Below are positions 1-6,149 of a stretch of DNA of 6,497 bases, one piece after another; within the stretch, counting starts at the first letter, position 1; each line of letters starts with the position of its first letter. The DNA is from Chloroflexota bacterium. Lineage in GTDB: Bacteria; Chloroflexota; UBA5177; JANWHV01. The DNA is taken from NCBI GenBank assembly GCA_025450375.1, contig JANWHO010000312.1:1-6497 (forward strand), read 5' to 3'. The translations under genes were made by a program, and so were the position numbers. The notes under the pieces were generated by a model, which had not been told where the DNA came from, did no database searches, and worked only from the letters and a program-made list of their open reading frames with translations.

Positions 1-1
1 C

Positions 2-1249
2 CTGCTGTTGGGACGAGAGGGTACTCGCCTGGCCAGACCGAAGGCGGGTGCCCGCGAGGCGGCCGTGCTCGACGAGCTACGGATCAGCCGCTTCGCCGAT
101 CTGCCGCTTGAGGCCTGTTCGCTGGTCACCCGCCAGTTGACCGAGATAGGCCGCGCCCTGATCCATGACGCGCGTATTTTCCTCTTCGATGAGCCGAACT
201 CCGCGCTGACGGAAGAGGAATCGAACCGCCTTTTCCAGTACATGCACGCCCTCAAACGCGACGGGCATATCGTGATTCTGGTCACCCATCGTCTGCGCGA
301 GCTGGTGGCCAACGCCGATCTGGTGGCGATCATTCGCGAGGGCCGGTGTACGGCGCGCCTGAGGGGGAGCGAGATGACCCAGGAGGCGGTGGCGGCTCAG
401 TTGGTGGTGGGCGAGCGAGCACGGGAGTCGCGCGATCAGGCATCCGCCGCGCGGCGTTCGCAGACCCAGACGACCCTGTGCCTGACCGACTGGATGGATA
501 CCCGCGGCGCTTTCAAGCGGGTTGACCTGCGGATCGCACCGGGCGAGATCGTGGCCTTGGTGGGCGTGGAAGGGTCCGGCGCCCGTGAACTGCTGCGCTC
601 GGTGGCCGGCCTGGTGCCGGCGCGGGGCCGGATCGAGGTGGCGGGGTTCGCCGGCCGGCGTGCCTGCCGGGCGCTTGTCGCCTACCTGGCCGCCGATCGC
701 CGGGTGAGCCTGTTCAGCAACTTCTCGGTCGGCGAAAATCTGGTGGTACGGCTTGGCTCGCCGGATATCGCTACCCCTCGCGGGGCCCTGCGCAAGCGTG
801 CCTTGTCGCGGCTGGCCACCGACCTGATCGCCAAATATCGGATCCGCACCCAGTCCGCCGCCCAGTCGATCCGCTCCCTGAGCGGCGGCAACCAGCAGAA
901 GGTGGCCCTGGCGGCGGCGATCGCAAAGCGACCGCGACTGCTGGCCCTCGAGGAGCCAACCCGCGGCGTGGACATTCATACCAAGGCGGATAACTACGCC
1001 TTACTCCGCGCCTTCGCCCAGGAGGGCAAGGGGGTCTTGATCTTTTGTACCGAGGTCTCTGAAGTGTTCGAAGTGGCCGACCGGGCTTTGGTCGTGGACA
1101 ATGGCTACCTTTCTCCCCCCCTGGATGTACAGTCCTACGCGCAGGTAGAGGGGCTCGCGGCGGATATCACCCGCCTGGAGAGTCACTGGCGCGCGTCCGC
1201 CGGGCCCGTGCCCCGCCCGGCGACCAGCGGGACGAGGGTAGGCGCGTAG
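2..1249 (+). CDS. Sugar ABC transporter ATP-binding protein, RbsA/MglA/XylG type (5' truncated)
   Basis: ATPase subunit of a monosaccharide importer. It has two fused ABC domains and would drive import through the permease encoded just downstream. The frame is open from the left edge, so the true start, and with it the first Walker A, lies outside; about 415 codons are visible against roughly 500 in the family. Domain 1 shows a signature region with a degenerate LSxxQ (CSLVTRQ, near 116-136), Walker B FLFDEP (about 179-196) and H-loop VTHR. Domain 2 shows a lysine-less Walker A (GVEGSGARE, about 563-589), an AADRR...SVGEN block (about 692-736), the signature LSGGNQQ (878-898) and EEPTRGVD (950-973). 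The missing lysine and a TE in place of the switch histidine are usual for domain 2 of this family. The Walker B aspartate replaced by glutamate (LALEEP) is less usual. The stop lies 46 bases before the permease start, so the two are probably co-transcribed. The family is clear; the substrate is not. Confidence 0.95.
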   Translation: MLLGREGTRLARPKAGAREAAVLDELRISRFADLPLEACSLVTRQLTEIGRALIHDARIFLFDEPNSALTEEESNRLFQYMHALKRDGHIVILVTHRLRELVANADLVAIIREGRCTARLRGSEMTQEAVAAQLVVGERARESRDQASAARRSQTQTTLCLTDWMDTRGAFKRVDLRIAPGEIVALVGVEGSGARELLRSVAGLVPARGRIEVAGFAGRRACRALVAYLAADRRVSLFSNFSVGENLVVRLGSPDIATPRGALRKRALSRLATDLIAKYRIRTQSAAQSIRSLSGGNQQKVALAAAIAKRPRLLALEEPTRGVDIHTKADNYALLRAFAQEGKGVLIFCTEVSEVFEVADRALVVDNGYLSPPLDVQSYAQVEGLAADITRLESHWRASAGPVPRPATSGTRVGA

Positions 1250-1277
1250 GTGGCAAGCCGTGCCCGATATGCGGCGC

Positions 1278-1285
1278 AAGGAGGG
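1278..1285 (+). promoter_or_regulatory. Ribosome binding site deciding the permease start
   Basis: AAGGAGGG lies 10 bases before the ATG at 1296. Two earlier in-frame starts exist, GTG at 1260 and ATG at 1269, but the first has no comparable purine-rich site and both lie upstream of or against this motif. It therefore favours 1296 as the start. Confidence 0.7.
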
Positions 1286-1295
1286 AGCCATAGGG

Positions 1296-2372
1296 ATGTC
1301 TGACTCATCACTCGCGGAACCGGGGACGCCGCCGGCGGAGCCGGGGGTTCCGGCCGCGCCGGCCGGCCGGTTGCGCTCGCTCGGTATCCCCCTGGCCCTC
1401 GTGCGAATCGGAGGGCTGCTGGCCGCGATCGTCCTGATCATGATCGTGTTCCAGTTGCAGAACTCCTATTTCCTGACCAAGGACAACATGCTGGAGTTGA
1501 TCCGCTCCATGAGCACCCTCGGCATCGTGGCCCTTGGCGAGACATTGGTGATCATCGCGGGCGAGATCGATCTCTCGGTGGGCGCCGTGTATGGCTTCTG
1601 CGCCATGGCCCTCGGCGAGATGTGGATGCATGGGCTGTCGCTCTGGGTGGCGCTTCCGGCCGCGCTGCTGATCGGGGCGCTCCTTGGCCTCGTCAACGCC
1701 TTCTTCACCGAGATCGTGGGCATCCCTTCCTTTATCGCCACGCTGGGCATGTTCAGCCTGGCCCAGGGCCTCACCTACCTGATCAGCAATTCGCAAAGCA
1801 TCAATCCCCAGTTCGGCACCCCACCGGTCGACGCGGGTCAATTCAGCTTCTTCCATGGCCTGAGCGGATCCCAGCTTCCCTTCAACATCCCCACGCAGAT
1901 CCTCTGGCTGGTGATTGCCGCCGTGGTGATCGGCCTGCTGCTGCACCGATCGCTCTTCGGCTTCCGCCTCACCGCGATCGGCGGCAATCCCGAGGCGGCC
2001 CGCCTGATCGGACTGCCGGTCAGGAGCTACAAGTTCTGGGTCTTCGCGATCAGCGGGCTCTGCGCGGCCGTGGGCGGCATATTGGATTTCTCGTTCATCA
2101 GCTCGACCTCGCCTAACGCCGGTATCAACAACATCACCTTCCCCACCTTCGCCGCCGTGATCATCGGCGGCGCCAGCCTGAGCGGCGGCCGGGGTACGGT
2201 GGTGGGGACGCTGGCCGGCGCCCTCCTGCTGGGCACGATGGCCAACGGCCTGAACCTCAACCTGGTGGATCCCTTCGTGCAGTTGGTCGCGGTCGGCATC
2301 GTGACCATCGCCGCCGTGTCTCTGGATCGCTGGGCCGGCCTGTTCGGCGCCCGCGCCCGGCGCCGGCGGTAG
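1296..2372 (+). CDS. Sugar ABC transporter permease, RbsC type
   Basis: Inner-membrane permease of a monosaccharide ABC importer (BPD_transp_2 family), partner of the ATPase encoded upstream. The protein is 358 residues, somewhat longer than E. coli RbsC because of a Pro/Ala-rich N-terminal tail of about 30 residues. Hydrophobic segments follow at roughly 31-52, 73-88, 92-107, 115-137, 144-163, 202-217, 247-266, 282-292, 302-320 and 328-345, which fits the many-helix fold. Family signatures are EIDLSVGA (90-97), the IPSFIATLG stretch (143-151), NPEAARLIGL (231-240) and IIGGASLSGGRG (289-300). The C-terminus ends in a run of arginines, as expected for a cytoplasmic tail. It is the last gene of the transporter operon, since the next gene is convergent. 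The substrate cannot be read from the permease; ribose, xylose, galactose, rhamnose or apiose importers all look like this. Confidence 0.95.
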   Translation: MSDSSLAEPGTPPAEPGVPAAPAGRLRSLGIPLALVRIGGLLAAIVLIMIVFQLQNSYFLTKDNMLELIRSMSTLGIVALGETLVIIAGEIDLSVGAVYGFCAMALGEMWMHGLSLWVALPAALLIGALLGLVNAFFTEIVGIPSFIATLGMFSLAQGLTYLISNSQSINPQFGTPPVDAGQFSFFHGLSGSQLPFNIPTQILWLVIAAVVIGLLLHRSLFGFRLTAIGGNPEAARLIGLPVRSYKFWVFAISGLCAAVGGILDFSFISSTSPNAGINNITFPTFAAVIIGGASLSGGRGTVVGTLAGALLLGTMANGLNLNLVDPFVQLVAVGIVTIAAVSLDRWAGLFGARARRRR

Positions 2373-2378
2373 TACGGT

Positions 2379-2451
2379 CTGGCGCAAGTCCGCCTTCAGT
2401 CGTAGGGGTACCCGGTGCCCCTACAGAGAACCGCCCGGGGACTTGCGCCGG
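2379..2451. repeat. Nested inverted repeat in the convergent gap (possible bidirectional terminator or mobile palindrome)
   Basis: The outer arms 2379-2391 (CTGGCGCAAGTCC) and 2439-2451 (GGACTTGCGCCGG) pair over 13 positions with a single T-G wobble. Inside them, 2402-2411 pairs with 2415-2424 (GTAGGGGTAC against GTGCCCCTAC, one wobble) around a three-base loop. A third, weaker pair follows: GGCTAGG 2452-2458 with CCTAGCC 2485-2491. The element lies between the permease stop and the SDR stop, where a terminator for both strands is expected. No T-run follows on either strand, so it is not a textbook intrinsic terminator. GTAGGGG/CCCCTAC palindromes can also belong to dispersed genomic repeats. 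The structure is seen; the role is inferred. Confidence 0.6.
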
Positions 2452-2506
2452 GGCTAGGCCCGCGGCGGCGGACCGGGCCACGAACCTAGCCAGAGCGCTG
2501 GGCAGG

Positions 2507-3322
2507 CTACTCCTGGGTCCAGGGCATCCCGGACGGTGTCTGCAAGCCGCCCTCGATCCACAGGAACTGGCCGTTGATCGCGGCCGCGTCGTCACCAAGC
2601 AGATTGAGCACCCGCTCGGCGGCCTTGCTCGGTGGATCTCCGCCCGTCTGTTCCACCCAGGCCGCCCAGTCACGAAGGCCCGATCCCTCCTCGTCCAGCA
2701 GCGCGGCCCGATCCTTGATTTCCCGCCACATCTCCGTCTTCAGGTCACCGGGATGCAGCGCGTTGGCCGTCACCCCCGTGCCGGTGAGCTCGGCGGCCAG
2801 ACTCCGAGTCATCGCGTTCAGCGCGATTTTGCTGACCGCGTAGGCGCTGGTGAGCGGGCCCGGGGGGTGAAGGGCCGCGGCGGAGCTGATGTTGATGATG
2901 CGACCCCATCCACTGTCGATCATGCCGGCGACGAAGGCGCGGCAGGTCAAGTAGGCGCCGAAGGTATTCACCTGGACCGTGCGGATCCAGTGCTCCGGAT
3001 CGCTGTCCTTGAGCAGGGCAATGGGACCGTACATGCCGGCGCTGTTCACCAGCACCGACGGGATACCGAGCGCCCGCGTCACCTCGGGCAACAACCGTCC
3101 CAGGACCGCTTCGGTATCGGTCACGTCGATCGGGAAGATCTCGGCGACGCCGCCGGCGGCGCGGATAGCCTGGCGAGTTTCCGCCAGTTGCGCCTCGCCC
3201 CGCGCTACGAGCGCCACGGATAGCCCCTGGGCGGCCAGCGCCTCGCCGATCGCGCGCCCCACCCCGCGTCCGGCGCCGGTCACGACCGCCACCTTGCCGG
3301 AAAGCCGAGCCGAACGCTCCAT
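2507..3322 (-). CDS. Short-chain dehydrogenase/reductase (classical SDR, FabG-like)
   Basis: NAD(P)-dependent oxidoreductase of the classical SDR family, 271 residues from the chosen start, a normal family length. It shows the cofactor motif TGAGRGVG (15-22), DV at 66-67, NSAG (93-96), the structural asparagine N119, a catalytic serine in NISS (S147) and YAVSK (Y161, K165). The second strand ends LVAR with no acidic residue, which suggests NADP(H) over NAD(H). The ATG at 3322 is chosen because the Rossmann fold begins right after it and AGGAGGG (3325-3331 on the plus strand) precedes it, although only about two bases separate them, which is tight. In-frame ATGs at 3406 and 3451 would add 28 or 43 residues unlike an SDR N-terminus. 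It is divergent from the lactonase-like gene and convergent with the transporter. A sugar dehydrogenase making a lactone is plausible from context, but SDRs are too diverse to assign a substrate. Confidence 0.93.
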   Translation of the reverse strand: MERSARLSGKVAVVTGAGRGVGRAIGEALAAQGLSVALVARGEAQLAETRQAIRAAGGVAEIFPIDVTDTEAVLGRLLPEVTRALGIPSVLVNSAGMYGPIALLKDSDPEHWIRTVQVNTFGAYLTCRAFVAGMIDSGWGRIINISSAAALHPPGPLTSAYAVSKIALNAMTRSLAAELTGTGVTANALHPGDLKTEMWREIKDRAALLDEEGSGLRDWAAWVEQTGGDPPSKAAERVLNLLGDDAAAINGQFLWIEGGLQTPSGMPWTQE

Positions 3323-3396
3323 ATCCCTCCTGCTTCCGCTATGGGCCCGAGCCGAGTATCCATAGGACAATGCCCGCGCCTCGGCGCATTCGATGC

Positions 3397-3411
3397 TGGA
3401 ATCCATTCCGG
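3397..3411. promoter_or_regulatory. Candidate operator at the SDR transcription start
   Basis: TGGAATCCATTCCGG contains the perfect inverted repeat GGAAT-CC-ATTCC. It lies about 5 to 19 bases downstream of the predicted SDR start of transcription, where a bound repressor would block it. A near copy sits at the start of the divergent transcript (3518-3531), with its half-sites one base closer. The regulator is not encoded in the window. The role is inferred. Confidence 0.4.
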
Positions 3412-3422
3412 CGATCCTTTGG

Positions 3423-3451
3423 AGTATACAGAGCGCCGCCCGCGCCTTCAA
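3423..3451 (-). promoter_or_regulatory. Sigma70-like promoter for the SDR gene
   Basis: On the minus strand, TTGAAG (-35, 3446-3451) is followed after exactly 17 bases by TATACT (-10, 3423-3428), close to TTGACA/TATAAT. Transcription would begin near 3416, giving a leader of about 95 bases to the ATG at 3322. The leader contains a small hairpin (GCGCC 3376-3380 with GGCGC 3383-3387). An ATG at 3406 also has AAAGGA upstream (3415-3420), but that motif would lie at or before the RNA start, which argues for 3322. Confidence 0.6.
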
Positions 3452-3483
3452 TGGTCATAAGGATCATCCGGCGCGCCCCAGGC

Positions 3484-3512
3484 TTGACAGGGGGTACGCA
3501 ACTTCGTATCCT
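3484..3512 (+). promoter_or_regulatory. Sigma70-like promoter for the lactonase-mutarotase genes
   Basis: A perfect TTGACA (-35, 3484-3489) is followed after 17 bases by TATCCT (-10, 3507-3512, four of six consensus bases). The start of transcription would fall near 3519, leaving a leader of about 54 bases before the ATG at 3573. The promoter is back-to-back with the SDR promoter: the two -35 boxes are 32 bases apart, so one regulator could act on both. Confidence 0.65.
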
Positions 3513-3517
3513 CTTGA

Positions 3518-3531
3518 TGGAACGGTTCCGG
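3518..3531. promoter_or_regulatory. Candidate operator at the lactonase transcription start
   Basis: TGGAACGGTTCCGG contains the perfect inverted repeat GGAAC-G-GTTCC and covers the predicted start of transcription. It is flanked by a wider inverted repeat, CTTGATG (3513-3519) with CATCAAG (3544-3550). It resembles the palindrome at 3397-3411 in the divergent transcript. The placement suits a sugar-responsive repressor such as a LacI- or IclR-family protein. The assignment is inference. Confidence 0.45.
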
Positions 3532-3572
3532 TGACGATTGCTGCATCAAGCCAGCCATCCGGGAGTCGCGGG

Positions 3573-5546
3573 ATGTCGCTCTCTCTCAGTCAGCTCCGTT
3601 ATGGGCGTGATGGCGCGCCGCCTACCCGGCACGAACTGCGGGCGGGACCACTCACCGCGCTGCTGGACGGCGCCGACCTGCGCCGGGTGCGCCTTGGCGA
3701 GGTTGAGGTGGCGCAACGGATCTACGTCGCGGTACGTGACGAGGTCTGGAACACCATTCCGGCTCGATTCGCCGATTGGCAACTCGCTATCGCCGCCGAC
3801 CATTTCAGCGTCGGCTTCACCGCTCGCCACCACCATGGGGACATCGATTTCTCCTGGCGCGGGCGGATCGTGGGCACCGCCGATGGCGTGATCAGCTATA
3901 GCATGGATGGGGTCGCCGGGTCCGACTGCCGCTACTGCAAGATCGGTTTCAACGTGCATCATCCGCTGACCGGCACGGTTGGGCGGCCCTTCACGGCGCG
4001 GACGCCGGATGGTCCTCTCGAGGGCGTGCTCCCGTCGCGGATCGCCCCCCAGCTCTTTCAGGATGGGCGGCTGACCGCCATGTTCGCCCCCTACGATTCG
4101 CTGACCCTGGAGCCGCGGGACGGCATCACCGTACGCTTCGCCTTCGAGGGCGACCTCTTCGAGATGCAGGATCACCGGAACTGGACCGACGGCAACTTCA
4201 AGAGCTACGGCACCCCGCTCTCGATTCCCGTCCCCATCGAAGCCCACGCGGGCCAGGAACTGCGCCAGGGAGTGACGCTCCAGGTTAGCGGGCCGGCGCC
4301 CGAGCGGCACGCCGAGGAGAACATAGTACGCCTGACTCTCGGACGGCCAACCGGCAGGCGTCTGCCGCCGATCGGCACCTGCCTGGCGAGCCATGGCGGC
4401 ACGCTGTCCAGCCGCGAGGCCGGCCTGCTGCGGGCGCTTCGACTGGATCATGTGCGGGTGGATTTGTACCTCGATCGTCCGGGCTGGCAGGATGCGTTGC
4501 GGCGAGCGGCCGCGGACATCGAGGCGCTGGGATCGCGGCTGGAGTTGGCGCTCTTCGTGACCGATGACACGGACACGGCAATCGGCGAGTGCGCCGGGCT
4601 GCTGACGGCGCTGTCCTTGGCGCCCGCGCGGGTTCTGATATTCCAGGACAGCGGCGGCCGGAGCACCGTGGCGGGTTCGACGCCTGGGCGCCTGGTACGC
4701 CGCGTGCGCGAACGCCTGCGTCCCTTGCCGGAGGATGTGCCGCTGGCGGGCGGCACCAAGCAGTTCTTCGCGGAGATCAATCGCGATCCGCCGGAGGCGG
4801 CGGCCATGGACGCGGTGGTCTTCTCGATCAATCCGCAGGCGCATGCCTGCGACGACACCTCGCTGGTTGAGAACCTGGCGGCCCAGGCGGATGTGGTGGA
4901 GTCGGCGCGCGCCCTCTGCGCCGGCCGCCCGATTGTCATCAGTCCGGTGTCCTTCATCGGTCGCGACGGCCCGTACGCGGCGGGACCACCTCAGCCCGAC
5001 GGTCTACCCGGCAACGTGGATGTGCGGCAGGCATCGCTCTTCGGCGCGGGCTGGACGGCGGTCAGCGTGAAGTATCTGGCCGAGAGTGGCGCCGCCTCGC
5101 TAACCTACTACGAGACAACCGGCTGGCTGGGTCTGATCGAGACCGATGCCGGCCCACCGCTGCCGGACCGGTTCCCGTCCCAACCCGGGATCGTGTTTCC
5201 GCTCTACCATGTCTTCGCGGATCTGGCCGAATGGAAGGCCGCCGATGTGTTGGAGTTGCGTACCGATGACGCGCTCGCGGTGGACGGCCTGGCGCTGCGC
5301 GACGCCGCCGGCGCGCATGTCCTGGCCGCCAACCTGACCAATCAGCCGCGAACCGTGCTGATCGGGCCGTTCGCGGGCCGGCGGGTGAGAGTGCGTCTGC
5401 TGGACGAGGAAACCGCGATACAGGCCATGCACGATCCCGCCGGCTATCGGGCTGCCGGTAACGAGGAGGAGTTGGCGGATGGTCACCTGCGACTCACGTT
5501 GCGGCCGCTGGCGCTGGCACGCATAGACGAAATCGACGCGCCGTGA
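3573..5546 (+). CDS. D-apionate lactonase-like protein (ApnL family, tentative)
   Basis: A 657-residue protein with no signal peptide, so probably cytoplasmic. It reads as three parts: an N-terminal beta-rich domain (about 1-245), a central alpha/beta, TIM-barrel-like domain (about 263-550) and a small C-terminal beta domain (about 555-657). Notable blocks are HHHGDIDFSW (86-95), GSDCRYCKIGFNVHHPL (116-132), FEMQDHRNWTD (196-206), FKSYGTPL (209-216), FAEINR (399-404), FSINPQAHACDD (417-428) and TYYETTGW (511-518). E401 and E514 are candidate barrel-mouth acids. By recall these match the family of ApnL, which hydrolyses D-apionolactone to D-apionate in apiose breakdown; no search was run. The start at 3573 has GGGAG seven bases upstream and a promoter at 3484-3512; upstream in-frame starts (ATG 3393, GTG 3531) have poorer signals or precede the promoter. 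It is followed by the mutarotase gene 68 bases on, probably co-transcribed. Another lactonase or a glycosidase-like enzyme remains possible. Confidence 0.7.
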   Translation: MSLSLSQLRYGRDGAPPTRHELRAGPLTALLDGADLRRVRLGEVEVAQRIYVAVRDEVWNTIPARFADWQLAIAADHFSVGFTARHHHGDIDFSWRGRIVGTADGVISYSMDGVAGSDCRYCKIGFNVHHPLTGTVGRPFTARTPDGPLEGVLPSRIAPQLFQDGRLTAMFAPYDSLTLEPRDGITVRFAFEGDLFEMQDHRNWTDGNFKSYGTPLSIPVPIEAHAGQELRQGVTLQVSGPAPERHAEENIVRLTLGRPTGRRLPPIGTCLASHGGTLSSREAGLLRALRLDHVRVDLYLDRPGWQDALRRAAADIEALGSRLELALFVTDDTDTAIGECAGLLTALSLAPARVLIFQDSGGRSTVAGSTPGRLVRRVRERLRPLPEDVPLAGGTKQFFAEINRDPPEAAAMDAVVFSINPQAHACDDTSLVENLAAQADVVESARALCAGRPIVISPVSFIGRDGPYAAGPPQPDGLPGNVDVRQASLFGAGWTAVSVKYLAESGAASLTYYETTGWLGLIETDAGPPLPDRFPSQPGIVFPLYHVFADLAEWKAADVLELRTDDALAVDGLALRDAAGAHVLAANLTNQPRTVLIGPFAGRRVRVRLLDEETAIQAMHDPAGYRAAGNEEELADGHLRLTLRPLALARIDEIDAP

Positions 5547-5566
5547 GGGACGCTGGTGGGGATAAT

Positions 5567-5588
5567 GGGTGGTGGGAATCCACCGCCC
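5567..5588 (+). repeat. Strong hairpin between the lactonase and mutarotase genes
   Basis: GGGTGGTGG (5567-5575) pairs with CCACCGCCC (5580-5588) over nine positions, with one T-G wobble and a four-base GAAT loop. No T-run follows, so termination is unlikely to be complete. It ends 15 bases before the purine-rich ribosome binding site of the next gene. It could stabilise or trim the mRNA, or lower expression of the second gene relative to the first. Confidence 0.55.
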
Positions 5589-5614
5589 GATAGTCGAGAG
5601 AAGAGAGGGATGGG

Positions 5615-5926
5615 ATGATCAGGCGAACCTTCGCGATGCGGCTCAAGCCCGGCGCGCTCGCCGAATACAAGCATCAGCACGACCAGATCTGGCCCGAATT
5701 GGTCGAGGAGATCAAGCGGTGCGGTATCCACGGCATGACCACCGTGGTGGACGGCACACTGCTGGTACTCTTCTCCGAGATTGAGTCCGAGGACGCCTGG
5801 GATCGCCTCTGGCACTCCGATGTACACATGCGCTGGGGCGCGGTGATGGAGCCGCTGATGGCCTTCGGCGAGGACGGGATCGTGGAATCCAAGACCCTTG
5901 ACGAGGTGTTCCACCTGGAGACCTGA
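5615..5926 (+). CDS. L-rhamnose mutarotase family protein (RhaM-like)
   Basis: A small sugar mutarotase of the dimeric ferredoxin-like RhaM family (DUF718), which interconverts alpha and beta anomers. The protein is 103 residues, nearly the same as E. coli RhaM (104), and aligns without gaps over its first half. The opening MIRR.F.M, Y18, H22 and the block IWPEL (25-29) match positions known in the E. coli protein, as do EIESE..W and the RW pair in the second half. Position 41, a tyrosine in E. coli RhaM, is methionine here, so activity on a different sugar is possible. The ATG at 5615 follows GAGAGGG (5603-5609) at a five-base spacing; an ATG at 5610 is out of frame. It lies downstream of the lactonase-like gene on the same strand with no promoter of its own that I can see, so it probably shares the 3484-3512 promoter. 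The family is secure, the substrate not. Confidence 0.92.
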   Translation: MIRRTFAMRLKPGALAEYKHQHDQIWPELVEEIKRCGIHGMTTVVDGTLLVLFSEIESEDAWDRLWHSDVHMRWGAVMEPLMAFGEDGIVESKTLDEVFHLET

Positions 5927-6149
5927 CCGGGGAGGCTGAGTTTCACGTGGGGAGTCCTAGCTCGACTCGGTCGTCTTGCCCATGGACTTCATCGCCCGCG
6001 GGCCTCACGGCAAGACCCATTCAGGCTGGAAGCCGCCTGGACAGGAGACCGGGATCTATCAGCCCTGATCTGACCCACTCCTGGACAGCACGGCGGGCAA
6101 CCTCATAGTAAAGGGAGCGGCACACGCTGCATCGGTGTCTGATTTCGAC
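5927..6149. other. Noncoding convergent gap with small inverted repeats
   Basis: No supported gene lies between the mutarotase and kinase stops. Several inverted repeats are present: GAGTC 5952-5956 with GACTC 5964-5968; GTCTTGCC 5973-5980 with GGCAAGAC 6009-6016, whose 28-base loop holds the ten-base palindrome GCCCGCGGGC (5994-6003); and CAGGC 6022-6026 with GCCTG 6035-6039. CCTGGACAG occurs twice in direct orientation (6036-6044 and 6080-6088). None has a T-run. One of the hairpins may end transcription from either side, but which cannot be told. Confidence 0.5.

Noticed and set aside
77..979. Long open frame on the minus strand opposite the ATPase gene
   Set aside because: It mirrors a gene with clear ABC motifs on the plus strand, and its translation shows no recognisable domain. 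Such frames are common in GC-rich DNA.
1308..2387. Minus-strand 359-codon frame opposite the permease
   Set aside because: The translation is rich in His, Asp, Glu and Gln, as expected from the antisense of a hydrophobic protein. The plus strand has all the RbsC signatures.
3393..3572. N-terminal extension of the lactonase-like protein
   Set aside because: The frame is open, but the ATG at 3393 lies upstream of the predicted promoter and inside the SDR leader, and the sequence does not look like part of the domain.
3546..4844. Minus-strand 432-codon frame opposite the lactonase-like gene
   Set aside because: It has no recognisable domain, and its composition is typical of antisense shadow. 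The plus strand has coherent conserved blocks, a promoter and a ribosome binding site.
5561..5566. GATAAT as a -10 box for a separate mutarotase promoter
   Set aside because: The position 17 bases upstream is GC-rich and has no -35-like hexamer.
5982..6068. A 28-codon ORF in the last intergenic gap
   Set aside because: It has no ribosome binding site, overlaps inverted repeats and has no recognisable product.
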